The notes: generated by a model from the sequence alone, not told the origin. Counted from the stretch's first letter, positions 36,432 through 45,898 are shown. The stretch: 64,000 nucleotides of DNA from Hyphomicrobiales bacterium (GCA_027487555.1 JAIYDI010000004.1:186001-250000), one strand, 5' to 3'. A program made the numbers and translations.

Positions 36432-37970
36432 ATGGCACAGGCACATTTCGTGGTGGTCGGCGGCGGCACGGCCGGCTGGATCAGCGCGTTCATCATCCAG
36501 GACTCAATCAGGCGCAAAGGGCTCGATGCGCGGGTTTCGGTGGTGGAATCGAGCAAGATCCCCACCGTGGGCGTGGGCGAGGCGACGACGGCGGCCTTCC
36601 ACGTGTTCCTCCGGCATTTCGGCATCGACATCTTCGATTTCTTCCGCAAGACCGAGGCCAGCTACAAGCTCGGCATCCGCCACGAGGACTGGCGACGGAA
36701 GGGCTATACTTACTACGGCCCGATCGACGACCCGCATCAGGTGATCGCGCCGCCGCCCGGCGCGCCGTCCGATTATCTCAACGTCTATGCGGTGAGTGCC
36801 GGCCACAAGGTGCAGGACATGCACCTGTTCGGGCCCTTGCTCGAAAGGAAGAAGGCCCCGTGGGCGCTGAAGGAGGATGGCAGCCTGATCGCGCTCGGGC
36901 CGTTCCTGCCCGCCTATCATTTCGACCAGGCGCTGGTGGGAAAGTACCTGAAGGCCAAGTCGCAGGGCGTGACCATCGTCGACAATGTGCTGGCAGGGGT
37001 AGAGCGCGACGGCGCAACCGGCGACGTCACTGCGCTGAAGTTCGAGGATGGCGAGCGGCTCGAGGCGGACTTCTTCATCGACGCCACGGGCTTCGGCAAG
37101 AAGCTGATCGTGAAGGAACTGGGCGCGCCATGGATTTCCTATGCGCGCGAACTGCCGGTGAACCGTGCGCTGCCTTTCTGGATCGAGCATGAGCCCGGTG
37201 CGCCCTTGCCCAACTATACCCGCGCCTGGGCGCAGGAAGCCGGCTGGATGTGGCAGATCCCCACGCAGAGCCGGTTCGGCTGCGGCTATGTCTATTCCGA
37301 CGAATTCCGCACGCCGGACGAGGCGCATGCGGAGGTGGAGCGGGTGCTGGGCCGGAAGATCGAGGTGCGCGGCGATATCCGTTTCCAGATCGGGCGGCTG
37401 GAAAAGGCGTGGATCAACAATGTCGTGGCGGTGGGGCTGAGCTCGAGCTTCCTCGAGCCGCTGGAGAGCACCTCGATCCACGGCACCATCGTGCAGATGA
37501 TGATGTTCGCCGGGCAATATCTGCGCGCGCCCAATCAGATGCGTCAGAGCCTGCGCGACGACTACAACAGGCGGGTGGGACGGCAGGTCGACGATTTCCG
37601 GACCTTCGTGAACACGCATTACCTGACCGAGCGCGACGACACGCCGTTCTGGCGCGAGGTGCGGGAGAACCGCATCCATCCGGAGACAAAGGAACGGCTC
37701 GCGCGGTGGAAACAGCAGATGCCGCGGCGCGAGCATTTCCCCGATTACCTGTTCGGCCTGCCGCATGTGGAGACGCAGCTGCATTACCCGGTGCTCGACG
37801 GGCTCGGGCTGCTCGACCCCGCCACCGCCAAGGCCGAGATGGCGCGCGACCCCAAGCTGAGGAAATTTGCCCGCGAGACGCATGACAGCCTCGTCAAGGA
37901 GTACAAGCAGGCGGCGACAAAGGCGCTCGACCACCGCGCCTTCCTCGACCACGTGAATGCGATGAGGTGA
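36432..37970 (+). CDS. Flavin-dependent tryptophan-type halogenase
   Basis: This 512-residue enzyme of the PrnA/RebH family uses FADH2, O2 and halide to chlorinate or brominate an aromatic substrate. The key positions fall where PrnA has them: the FAD motif VVGGGTAGW (8-16), the catalytic lysine K79 (ASYKLG), the WxWxIP halogenase signature WMWQIP (272-277) and the LEPLEST block with Glu at 345. The enzyme therefore looks intact. The ATG at 36432 follows GGGAG. No partner flavin reductase or biosynthetic genes lie next to it. The following genes are MFS carriers, so product export is possible. The substrate is unknown. Confidence 0.9.
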   Translation: MAQAHFVVVGGGTAGWISAFIIQDSIRRKGLDARVSVVESSKIPTVGVGEATTAAFHVFLRHFGIDIFDFFRKTEASYKLGIRHEDWRRKGYTYYGPIDDPHQVIAPPPGAPSDYLNVYAVSAGHKVQDMHLFGPLLERKKAPWALKEDGSLIALGPFLPAYHFDQALVGKYLKAKSQGVTIVDNVLAGVERDGATGDVTALKFEDGERLEADFFIDATGFGKKLIVKELGAPWISYARELPVNRALPFWIEHEPGAPLPNYTRAWAQEAGWMWQIPTQSRFGCGYVYSDEFRTPDEAHAEVERVLGRKIEVRGDIRFQIGRLEKAWINNVVAVGLSSSFLEPLESTSIHGTIVQMMMFAGQYLRAPNQMRQSLRDDYNRRVGRQVDDFRTFVNTHYLTERDDTPFWREVRENRIHPETKERLARWKQQMPRREHFPDYLFGLPHVETQLHYPVLDGLGLLDPATAKAEMARDPKLRKFARETHDSLVKEYKQAATKALDHRAFLDHVNAMR

Positions 37971-38091
37971 CGATCCGGCCGGCAGGCCAAGCATCGCCCC
38001 GGCGGGCGCGGCCACCTTGCTTCCAAAGATGGCTTGTTCCGTTGGAACGTTATCACTAGGGTCACCGCCAATTCGTGCGTGGGCCAGATAC

Positions 38092-39273
38092 ATGAGATTC
38101 GGACTGGAGCTGCCGCCGCAAAAGCGGGTCTACGGCAGCTTTTTCGTTTATGCGTTCTGCATGGGCAGCCTGCCGCCGCGGCTGCCGGATATTCAGCACG
38201 CGCTGGGGGTGACCGAGGGTGAACTCGGCCTCGGCCTGATCGGCGTCGCCACCGGCACGCTGATCTCGCTCACCTTCGCGGCGCCCATCGTCGAGCGCAT
38301 CGGCGCAAAGCGCGCCTTGCTCATCCTCCTGCCGCTGATGGCGCTCGCCTATGCCTGCGCCAGCTTTGCCTCGGGCTGGCTCAGCCTCTATCTGCTGCTG
38401 CTGCCGGCAGGTCTCTTCATCGGCGGCATCGAAATCCTGCTCAATCTCGAGGCGGACCGCACCGAGCACCTGATCGGCCGACGCATCATGAACCGCTGCC
38501 ATGCCTTCTGGAGCTTCGGCATGGTGGCTGCCGGGCTGTTCGGCGGCGTGCTCGCGCAACTGGGCGTGAGCCCGCAGATCCACCTCATTGCCATGGTGCC
38601 CCTGGTGACACTGGGGGCGGGGCTGATGCTCGGCCGATTCGAGCCGGCGCCGGCGCGCGTTTTGACCCATTCGGATCCGCCGGCGCGCTTCGCGCTGCCG
38701 ACACTGCCCATCATGATTCTCGTGGCGGTGACGCTCTCGGCCGTGATCCTCGAAGGGGCGGGGCTCGATTGGTCGGCCATCTACATGAAGCAGGAGTTCC
38801 TCTCCTCGTCGTTCATCGCCGCCTTCGCGGTGGCGCTCGGCTCCTTCATGCAGGCGCTTGGCCGGTTCTTCGCGGATGGCTTTGTCGAGCGCTACTCGCC
38901 CACCCTCGTCGCCCGCGTGCTGATCGGCGTGAGTGGCGTGGGCGCGGGACTGGTCTACTTCGCGCCGGATCCGGTGACGGCGCTGATCGGCTTCGGGCTC
39001 ATGGGGCTCGGCACGAGTGTCATCTTCCCGCTCGCGATGTCGGCGGCGGCGCAGCGCACCGACCGGCCGGCGAGCACCAATGTCGCGGCGCTGGCGCAGA
39101 CCGCCTTCGTCGCCTTCCTGCTCGGACCGCCATTGCTCGGCTTCGTGGCGCAGCATTTCGGCATCCGCTGGAGCTTCGGCATCGGCATACCGCTCGTGAT
39201 CCTCAGCCTCATTCTCGCAGACTCATTGGGCAAGAAGCCCGTTCGCCATGCCGTCGACCGAGCTGTCGACTGA
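38092..39273 (+). CDS. MFS transporter, first of three related carriers (YbjJ-like)
   Basis: This 393-residue protein has about 12 membrane helices. It shares with the two carriers downstream the opening 'GSLPPRLPDIQ' / 'GMLSRLPDLQ' and the LGRRIMN(R)CHA/HGxWS block around 145-160. It also has SAAAQRTDRP near 310 and a long C-terminal helix pair. This set resembles E. coli YbjJ-type carriers as I remember them. The start at 38092 removes 25 unlikely residues; its ribosome binding site is weak. The substrate is unknown. Confidence 0.8.
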   Translation: MRFGLELPPQKRVYGSFFVYAFCMGSLPPRLPDIQHALGVTEGELGLGLIGVATGTLISLTFAAPIVERIGAKRALLILLPLMALAYACASFASGWLSLYLLLLPAGLFIGGIEILLNLEADRTEHLIGRRIMNRCHAFWSFGMVAAGLFGGVLAQLGVSPQIHLIAMVPLVTLGAGLMLGRFEPAPARVLTHSDPPARFALPTLPIMILVAVTLSAVILEGAGLDWSAIYMKQEFLSSSFIAAFAVALGSFMQALGRFFADGFVERYSPTLVARVLIGVSGVGAGLVYFAPDPVTALIGFGLMGLGTSVIFPLAMSAAAQRTDRPASTNVAALAQTAFVAFLLGPPLLGFVAQHFGIRWSFGIGIPLVILSLILADSLGKKPVRHAVDRAVD

Positions 39274-39285
39274 CCGGAGACGACC

Positions 39286-40470
39286 ATGAAGATCGCCCCG
39301 CAGATCCGTATCTATGCCGTGTTCTTCCTCTTCGCCATCGCGCTGGGGGGCATGCTGTCGCGCCTTCCGGACCTGCAGCGCCACCTCGATGTGGGCGAAC
39401 GCGACCTCGGCCTGACGATGATCGGCATGGCGATCGGCTCGCTGATCGCGCTCACGGTTTCGGCGCCGCTGATCGGCCGGCTCGGGGCGAAGTGGACGGC
39501 AATCATCACCGTGTTCGGCACGGCGGCGGTCTATGCGCTGGTGCCGTGGCTGCCGACGGCGCCGGCGGTGTTCGGCGCGCTGTTCGTCGCGGGCTTTCTC
39601 GCGGGGGCGCTCGAGATCAACGTCAATATCGAGACAGACAAGCTCGAGGCGCAACTGGGCCGAAGGATCATGAACCGCGCCCACGGCATGTGGAGCCTCG
39701 GCTTTTTCGTGACGGCGCTGGCCGGCGCGGGCATCCGCCAACTCGGCATCTCGATGGAGATGCACATGCTGCTGCTGCTGGTGGTGGTGCTGGTGGCGGG
39801 CCTGGTGTTCTTTTCGGGCATGGTGACGACCCCGGACCGGGCGGATGCGCACAAGGGCGAACACCCGAAATTCGCGCTGCCGACCTGGGGGCTGCTGCCG
39901 CTCTGCCTGATCGGCATCGCGGCCTTCCTCGTCGAGGGCGCGGGCGTCGACTGGTCGACTATCTATATGCGCGACGTGTTCAGTGCCGAGCCGTTCGTCG
40001 GCGGTCTGGGGCTGACGGTGTTCACCTTCGTGATGGCGATCACGCGGCTCTATATCGACCCGTTCGTCGACCGATACGGCCCGCGTCAGGTGGCGCTGCT
40101 GCTGCTGTGCGTCGCGACAGTGGGCGTGCTGGCGGTGGGTTTCGCGCCTGACCAGGTGGTGGCGATCGTCGGGTTCGGACTGATGGGCATGGGCTGCAGC
40201 GCGGTCTATCCGCTGGCCGTATCGGCAGCGGCGCAGCGCACGGACCGCCCGGCGGCGGTGAATGTCGCGGCTATCGGGCAGGTCACCTTCGTGGTGTTCT
40301 TCCTCGCGCCGCCGCTGCTGGGCACCGTGGCCGAGTATACCGGAATCAGGAACTCCTACCTCATCTGCCTGCCGGTGATCGCGCTGGCGTTCCTCGCGTT
40401 GCCGGCACTGGCGAAGCGACGTCCGAAGGAGGAGGGCGCGCTGCCCGAGCCGCTCACCCCAAATGGCTGA
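39286..40470 (+). CDS. MFS transporter, second related carrier (YbjJ-like)
   Basis: This 394-residue carrier with about 12 helices is clearly paralogous to the genes on either side (FLFAIALGGMLSRLPDLQRHL; LGRRIMNRAHGMWSLGF; EGAGVDWSTIYM; VSAAAQRTDRPAAVNVAA). It follows the first carrier after 12 bp with GGAG before the ATG, and its last 8 bp overlap mmcB. The three-gene MFS series plus mmcB is one co-directional unit. Confidence 0.85.
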   Translation: MKIAPQIRIYAVFFLFAIALGGMLSRLPDLQRHLDVGERDLGLTMIGMAIGSLIALTVSAPLIGRLGAKWTAIITVFGTAAVYALVPWLPTAPAVFGALFVAGFLAGALEINVNIETDKLEAQLGRRIMNRAHGMWSLGFFVTALAGAGIRQLGISMEMHMLLLLVVVLVAGLVFFSGMVTTPDRADAHKGEHPKFALPTWGLLPLCLIGIAAFLVEGAGVDWSTIYMRDVFSAEPFVGGLGLTVFTFVMAITRLYIDPFVDRYGPRQVALLLLCVATVGVLAVGFAPDQVVAIVGFGLMGMGCSAVYPLAVSAAAQRTDRPAAVNVAAIGQVTFVVFFLAPPLLGTVAEYTGIRNSYLICLPVIALAFLALPALAKRRPKEEGALPEPLTPNG

Positions 40471-40939
40471 ATGGGGCGCGGAGCTCCCGCCGATCACCGA
40501 CCTCAGGCAATCGCCCAATGCGCTGCGCGTGCAGCGCGGGGTGATGCGGCTGATGCGTGGCGCGTTCGATTTCTGCTGCTATACCGAGGTGCCGCTGGCG
40601 AACGGGCGGCGCGCCGACATCCTGGCCGTGGGCCCCAAGGGTGAGATCTGGATTATCGAGATCAAGTCGTCGCTGGTGGATTTCCAGGTCGACCGCAAAT
40701 GGCCCAACTACAAGGAATTCTGCGACAGGTTCTTTTTTGCGAAACCGCCGGAGCTCGACCCCGATATCTTCCCGCAGGAGGAAGGGCTGATCGCCGCGGA
40801 TGCGCATGATGCGGCGATCCTGAGGATGGCGGCGGAGACACCGCTGCCCAGCGCGCGGCGCAAGGCCCTGATGCTGAAGCTGGCGCGGCTCGGCGCCGAC
40901 CGCATCCATGTGCTGATGGACCCAGAGGACCGGATCTGA
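40463..40939 (+). CDS. mmcB: MmcB family DNA repair protein (putative endonuclease)
   Basis: This 158-residue protein belongs to the DUF1052/MmcB group, SOS-controlled and linked to mitomycin C resistance in Caulobacter. The restriction-endonuclease-like core is readable: TEVPLANGRRADILAVGPKGEIWIIEIKSS has the E...D...ExK pattern of PD-(D/E)xK nucleases, with KSSLVDFQVDRKWPNY after it. It overlaps the preceding MFS gene by 8 bp and the next by 1 bp (TGATG), so it is translated within the carrier operon. No LexA box is visible, since it has no spacer of its own. Confidence 0.88.
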   Translation: MAEWGAELPPITDLRQSPNALRVQRGVMRLMRGAFDFCCYTEVPLANGRRADILAVGPKGEIWIIEIKSSLVDFQVDRKWPNYKEFCDRFFFAKPPELDPDIFPQEEGLIAADAHDAAILRMAAETPLPSARRKALMLKLARLGADRIHVLMDPEDRI

Positions 40940-42084
40940 TGGCAGTGCCCGTCTCGCGCGCCCGGATGGCGGCAGTGTTTTTCCTGCATGCGCTGCCGCA
41001 GGGCGCATTGTTTACCCGAATTGCCGACCTGCAGATGATGCTTGGCCTCTCGAAATCCGAGCTGGGGCTGGCGCTGCTCGGGCAGCCGGCGGGCGCGATC
41101 CTGACGTTCCTCGTCGCAAGCCGGATCGTCGAGCGGATCGGCACGCGGCTTGCGATGCTGGGCTCGATCGGAGGCATGGCGCTGGTACTGTTCGTGATGG
41201 GGCTGGCGGCAAATCTCTGGAGCCTGTTCGCGGCGCTGGCGGTGTTTGGCGCGATCTTCGCGGTCTCGAACATTGCCATCAATGTCGAGGCGGACCGGGT
41301 GGAGGCGGCGCTTGGCCGCCGGGTGATGAATACCTGCCACGGCACGTGGAGCGTCGGGCTGCTGGTCTCGTCGCTGGCGGGTGCCGCGATCCGGGGTGCG
41401 GGGATGGAGCCTGTGCTGCATTTCGCGCTGATCGGCGTGCCGACGGCGCTCGGTATCGTGCTCGTCGCCCTGCCCTTCGCGGAGGCGCCGGCGCGGGTGC
41501 ATGCGGGCGGTGCCGCGGCGCGTCGCATCGCGCTGCCCAGCGTGATGACGCTGCTGCTGCTCGGCTACTCGGTGGCGTCGAGCTTTGCCGAAGGCGGCTT
41601 GCGCAACTGGTCGGTGATCTTCATGCGCGACAGTTTCTCCGCGCCCGACTGGCTCGAAACATTGACGCTGCCGGTGTTCATGGCAGCGCAGGCGGCGGGA
41701 CGGCTGCTCGCGGATCGGGCGGTGACGCGCTTCGGGCCGGTGCGCTTCGCGCAGGCGCTGGTCGTGACGGCACTCGGCGGCCTGCTGCTCATCGTGTTTT
41801 CGCCCAACCTGCCACTGGCGCTGTTGGGCTTTGCGCTGCTCGGTGCAGGGGTCTGCGCGTCGTTCCCGCTGTCGACATCGGCAGCGGCGCGGCTGACCGA
41901 CCGGCCGTCATCGGAGAATGTCGCCGCCTTGACCATGAGCCAGCAGGTGCTGCTGCTCGGCGCGCCGGCGCTGCTCGGCTGGGTGGCGGACGGGTACGGC
42001 ATCCGCATGGCGTTTGCGATCATGATCCCGCCGCTGATCCTCGCGTTCCACCTCGCGCACTATCTCGCACCCAAAACCAAGTAG
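40939..42084 (+). CDS. MFS transporter, third related carrier (YbjJ-like)
   Basis: This 381-residue membrane protein has about 12 helices and the same blocks as the two upstream carriers (HALPQGALFTRIADLQ; LGRRVMNTCHGTWSVGL; EGGLRNWSVIFMRD; SAAARLTDRPSSENVAA). It starts on the mmcB stop (TGATG) and ends 12 bp from the convergent beta-CASP nuclease gene. Divergence from its neighbours suggests old duplication and possibly different substrates. Confidence 0.85.
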   Translation: MAVPVSRARMAAVFFLHALPQGALFTRIADLQMMLGLSKSELGLALLGQPAGAILTFLVASRIVERIGTRLAMLGSIGGMALVLFVMGLAANLWSLFAALAVFGAIFAVSNIAINVEADRVEAALGRRVMNTCHGTWSVGLLVSSLAGAAIRGAGMEPVLHFALIGVPTALGIVLVALPFAEAPARVHAGGAAARRIALPSVMTLLLLGYSVASSFAEGGLRNWSVIFMRDSFSAPDWLETLTLPVFMAAQAAGRLLADRAVTRFGPVRFAQALVVTALGGLLLIVFSPNLPLALLGFALLGAGVCASFPLSTSAAARLTDRPSSENVAALTMSQQVLLLGAPALLGWVADGYGIRMAFAIMIPPLILAFHLAHYLAPKTK

Positions 42085-42096
42085 TCTCCGGGCCGG

Positions 42097-43767
42097 CTAT
42101 TCCCCGCTCGGCTCGCCATGCAGCGCCTTGGCGGTGCGGCCCGGCTGGGTCTTCAGCGCCAGGGGCGGGGCGACAGGGCCGGTTTCGGCGAGCACGGATT
42201 TCAGCGCCGACATGACGCGGTTGCGCTCGGAATCGGACGGTGCCGATTGCAGCTGGTGGCTCAGATCGATGATGAAGCTCGCATAGGCATTGTGCCAATC
42301 GGACGAAACCTGAGCGAGATCGACCCTTCGGGCGGCGGGACGCTCGACCGCCGCGATGCCCTCCGAGCGCAGTTCGACCTGATCATCGAGCAGCGGCAGG
42401 ATCACCTGATCGCCCGCGAGGCCATCCTCGCGCATCAGCGCGTCGCGCAGCGCGGTGCGTTCCTCGTCCTCGCCATGGGTGAGAAAGACCGCGCCATGGG
42501 CCGGCAGGCGCTTCGTGACCCAGTCCACCAGTTCGGTATGGTCGGCATGGGCGGAGTAGTTGCCCAGGCTGCGGATCTGGGCGCGAACCGGCACAAGCTC
42601 GGAATGAATGCGCACCTCGCGCGCGCCGGACTGGATGATCTGGCCCAGCGTGCCCGGCGCCTGGTAGCCGACGAACAGCACGGTGGCGTTCTGGCGCGGC
42701 AGATTGGTGCGCAGGTGATGCTTGATACGGCCGGCCTCGGCCATGCCGGAAGCGGACATGATGATGGCGCCCGAGCGGATCTGGTTGATCGCCTTGCTTT
42801 CCTCGACACCCTCAATGATGCGGAAGCGGGGATCGTTGAACAGCTCGTCGGCACTCAGTTCCATGTCGTCGAACATGGCCGCGTGCTGGCGATAGACGGC
42901 GGTGACCTTCGAGGCGAGCGGGGAATCAAGGAAGACGAGCCGCGGGTTGATCTCGCCCGAGCGGATCAAGACGCCGAGGTCATGCAGCAGCTCCTGGCTG
43001 CGCTCGACAGCGAAGGTGGGGATGACCAGATTGCCGCCGCGTCCAAGCGCTGTGTTGACCTCGGCCTTCAGCGCCTCGCGGCGCTCGACAAGCGTCATGT
43101 CCTGCCGGTCGCGGCCGCCATAGGTCGATTCCGAGACGATGTAGTCATAGCCCGAGGGCGCGTCCGGGGCTTCGTAGAAGACCTTCTGCTCGGGCCCGAG
43201 ATCGCCGGAGAACAGGATGCGGATCGGCTTGCCGCGATCCTCGACCTCGACTTCGATGGAGGCCGAGCCGAGGATGTGACCGGCATTCCAATAGCGGGCG
43301 CGCACGCCCGGGCCGGGCGACACCCATTCCTCGTAGCGCAGGGTCTTCCTCAGCTTCAGTACCGCCTCGGCATCTTCCATGGTGTAGAGGGGCTGGAAGG
43401 CGGGCTCGTCGCGGCGGCTGCGCTTCTTGGTTTCGCGCTCGGCCTCGCTTTCCTGGATGCCGGCGGAATCGGGCAGGAGATACTCGAGCAGGCCGGAGGT
43501 GGGCTCGGTCATCCAGATCGGCTGGTGGTAGCCGTTCTTCGTCAGCTTGGGCAGGAGCCCGACGTGATCGATATGGGCGTGGGTGAGCAGCACATAATCG
43601 AGCGCTTTCGGGGCGAAGGGGAAGGGCTTGTAGTTGAGGTCGCGGACCGTCTTGTTGCCCTGGAACATGCCGCAATCGACGAGGAACTGCCCCTTGTCAT
43701 GCACCACGCGGTAGCAGGACCCGGTGACGGTGCCGGCGGCGCCGTGGAAATAGAGTGTGACGGTCAA
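42097..43767 (-). CDS. MBL-fold beta-CASP nuclease (CPSF/Ysh1-like, RNA-processing type)
   Basis: This 556-residue metallo-beta-lactamase fold protein has the zinc motif LLTHAHIDHVG, the downstream AGHILGSASI and FSGDLG, and beta-CASP motifs VIPTFAVERSQELL, MSASGMAEAGRIKHHL and NYSAHADHTELVDW. It lacks the RNase J C-terminal domain and fits the bacterial COG1236 group of predicted RNA exo/endonucleases. The start is a TTG at 43767, supported by GAGGAGG; there is no ATG alternative. It is transcribed towards the MFS operon. Confidence 0.85.
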   Translation of the reverse strand: MTVTLYFHGAAGTVTGSCYRVVHDKGQFLVDCGMFQGNKTVRDLNYKPFPFAPKALDYVLLTHAHIDHVGLLPKLTKNGYHQPIWMTEPTSGLLEYLLPDSAGIQESEAERETKKRSRRDEPAFQPLYTMEDAEAVLKLRKTLRYEEWVSPGPGVRARYWNAGHILGSASIEVEVEDRGKPIRILFSGDLGPEQKVFYEAPDAPSGYDYIVSESTYGGRDRQDMTLVERREALKAEVNTALGRGGNLVIPTFAVERSQELLHDLGVLIRSGEINPRLVFLDSPLASKVTAVYRQHAAMFDDMELSADELFNDPRFRIIEGVEESKAINQIRSGAIIMSASGMAEAGRIKHHLRTNLPRQNATVLFVGYQAPGTLGQIIQSGAREVRIHSELVPVRAQIRSLGNYSAHADHTELVDWVTKRLPAHGAVFLTHGEDEERTALRDALMREDGLAGDQVILPLLDDQVELRSEGIAAVERPAARRVDLAQVSSDWHNAYASFIIDLSHQLQSAPSDSERNRVMSALKSVLAETGPVAPPLALKTQPGRTAKALHGEPSGE

Positions 43768-43900
43768 GCGAGCCTCCTCGTTTCTTGTGTCGTTGCTTGG
43801 GTCATGTTGTTGGGATCAACGTGGACCGAAGCGCGGAGGCTGTCACGAGGGAATGACGCAGATGTGGCGGGGGAATGATGTGGTGGCCGGCAGTCTGGGT

Positions 43901-43947
43901 CCTTCTCCCGCAAGCAGGAGAGGGAATCCCGACTGAGAGAGCGAGGA
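43901..43947. repeat. Dispersed 'TCCCGC..GGGAGAGGGA..CCGACTGAG' repeat, copy 1
   Basis: CTTCTCCCGCAAGCAGGAGAGGGAATCCCGACTGAGAGAG sits immediately next to the actR stop codon. It matches the sequence near 58761-58803 (TCCCGCAGGCGGGAGAGGGACGCCGACTGAGGGAGAGG). The CTCCCGC/GCGGGAG core can form a hairpin. It probably belongs to a genome-wide intergenic repeat family. Confidence 0.55.
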
Positions 43948-43948
43948 C

Positions 43949-44512
43949 CTACTTCGGCGCGCGCTTGGCCAAAATCCGCTGCAGGGTGCGGCGGTGCATG
44001 TTGAGGCGGCGGGCGGTTTCCGAGACGTTGCGATCGCACAGCTCGTAGACGCGCTGGATATGTTCCCAGCGAACGCGATCGGCCGACATTGGGTTTTCGG
44101 GCGGCTCGGGGTTATCTCCCACCCGCGCCAAGAGCGCGTTGATGACATCCTCGGCATCGGCGGGCTTGGCGAGGTAATCGACGGCGCCGAGCTTCACCGC
44201 GGTGACGGCGGTGGCGATATTGCCATAACCGGTGAGCACCACGGCGCGAGCATCCTCACGCTTGTCGTGCAGCGCGGCGACGACATCGAGGCCGTTGCCA
44301 TCCTCGAGCCGCAGATCGACCACGGCATAGGCAGGTGCCGACTCGGAGACGGCGGCGAGACCACCGGCGACGGTATCGGCGATGCGGACATCGAAGCCGC
44401 GCTTCTGCATCGCCCGCTCGAGGCGGGTGAGGAAGGTCTTGTCATCATCGACAAGCAGCAGGCTCCTGTCGCCTGCGGGAAGGTCATCTGGCGTGCTCAT
44501 GTGCATGTTCAT
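43949..44512 (-). CDS. actR: ActR/RegA/PrrA-family response regulator
   Basis: This 187-residue redox response regulator has a receiver domain (LLLVDDDKTFL; Asp in AVVDLRLEDGNG; Thr in VVLTGYGNI; Lys in LAKPADAEDV), a proline-rich hinge (NPEPPENPMS) and a Fis-type HTH (ETARRLNMHRRTLQRILAKRAP). This recognition helix is almost invariant in the RegA/PrrA/ActR family, which controls respiration, CO2 fixation and similar redox functions. The ATG at 44512 has GGAAGGA before it. It follows the kinase gene by 78 bp on the same strand. Confidence 0.93.
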   Translation of the reverse strand: MNMHMSTPDDLPAGDRSLLLVDDDKTFLTRLERAMQKRGFDVRIADTVAGGLAAVSESAPAYAVVDLRLEDGNGLDVVAALHDKREDARAVVLTGYGNIATAVTAVKLGAVDYLAKPADAEDVINALLARVGDNPEPPENPMSADRVRWEHIQRVYELCDRNVSETARRLNMHRRTLQRILAKRAPK

Positions 44513-44590
44513 TTAGGTCCTTCCTTCCGAAAGGTCAAAGGCTGGCCGAAAGGCCGAAGTCTTTGCCACGTCACTTATACGGATTGCGGC

Positions 44591-45898
44591 TCAGACGGAT
44601 TGCATTTCAAGCGCGGCACGCGGCCACACCACCCGGACGCGGGCGCTGCCATGGCTCGCCTCGTTTTCGAAACCCAAGCGGGCGCCGGAACGGGCGAGGA
44701 GGGTCTTGGCGATGAAGATGCCGAGACCGAGGCCGCCAGGCTCGGCACCCTCGGCATTGCGGGCGCGGGTGGTGAGATAGGGCTCGCCAAGCCGCGTGAT
44801 GAGATCGGGCGGGAAGCCCGGCCCGTCGTCGGTGATGGTGACAAAGATGGCGGTCTTGTCCCAGCCGACTTCGATGAGAACGGCAGCCTCGGCGAACTGC
44901 GCGGCGTTTTCGATGAGATTGCCGAGACCGTAAAGCAGGCCGGCCGAACGCCGGACGACAGGGGCGGCGCCGGCCCCTCGCTCTGCCCGTACCGAAAGCA
45001 CCTTGCCCTGGTTGTCGAGCGGCTGCACGAGTTCGGCGAGCAGCGCGTCGATGGGCACGGCGACGAATGGATCGCCCGGTGTCTCGCGCAAGGTCCGCAG
45101 CTTGACGAGGATTTCGCGGCAGCGGGCGGCCTGCGAGATGATGAGCTCGATATCCTCGCGCACCGGACCCTCCGGCACCTCGTCGCGGATTTCGCGGGCG
45201 GCGAGAAGAATGGTCGAGAGCGGGGTGCCGAGCTCATGGGCGGCCGCGGCGGCGAGGCCATCGAGGGCGTTGAGCTGTTCATGCCTCGAGAGCGCCAGTT
45301 CGGTGGCGGCAAGCGCATCGGCCAGTTGCCGGCTCTCGTGGGCGACGCGGTTGGTATAGGCGGCCACAAAGGTGACGCCACAGATGAGGCTGACCCAGAT
45401 GCCGATGACATAGACCCGGTCGAAGACGAGATCCTCCCCGGGCTTCCAGGGCAGATCGAGATGCACGACCGCGAGAATGGAGGCGCAGGTGACGACGAGC
45501 GAGCCCAGCAGCAGGGTGGAGCGCTGCGGCAGCGTTGTCGCAGAGACGGCGACGGGGGCGAGATAGAGCAGCGCGAAGGGGTTCTCGAGACCGCCAGTCA
45601 GCGCGAGGAGGCCGCTCAGCTGCAGGATATCCCAGCTGAGCTGCAAGGTGGCCGCCATGGCCGAAGGGCGCTGCACTTCGCCATATTTGAGGGTGAGCGC
45701 GACATTGAGCAGCACCGAGAGCCCGATCAGTGCGAAGCAGGGGATGAGCGGCAGCGGAAAGCCGAGGCCGAAGGCGACGATGAGGATGCCGGCGGACTGC
45801 CCCGCAATGGCGAGCCAGCGCAGGCCGACCAGGGTTCCGAGGCGGAGGGGGCGCCAACTGGTGCGCTGCACCCGGGCTTCGGCTTCGGCAAGGCTCAT
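44591..45898 (-). CDS. actS: ActS/RegB/PrrB-family redox-sensing histidine kinase
   Basis: This 435-residue kinase has six N-terminal membrane helices (25-190). The quinone-sensing heptad region GGLENPFALLYLAPV lies between them. The H-box is AAAAHELGTPLSTI, and the redox-active cysteine of RegB is present in SQAARCREILVKLRTL. N and G boxes (GLGNLIENAAQFA; GGLGLGIFIAK) complete it. It should report quinone-pool redox state to ActR. The ATG at 45898 follows AAGGA; seven upstream residues of the ORF track are dropped. Confidence 0.93.
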   Translation of the reverse strand: MSLAEAEARVQRTSWRPLRLGTLVGLRWLAIAGQSAGILIVAFGLGFPLPLIPCFALIGLSVLLNVALTLKYGEVQRPSAMAATLQLSWDILQLSGLLALTGGLENPFALLYLAPVAVSATTLPQRSTLLLGSLVVTCASILAVVHLDLPWKPGEDLVFDRVYVIGIWVSLICGVTFVAAYTNRVAHESRQLADALAATELALSRHEQLNALDGLAAAAAHELGTPLSTILLAAREIRDEVPEGPVREDIELIISQAARCREILVKLRTLRETPGDPFVAVPIDALLAELVQPLDNQGKVLSVRAERGAGAAPVVRRSAGLLYGLGNLIENAAQFAEAAVLIEVGWDKTAIFVTITDDGPGFPPDLITRLGEPYLTTRARNAEGAEPGGLGLGIFIAKTLLARSGARLGFENEASHGSARVRVVWPRAALEMQSV

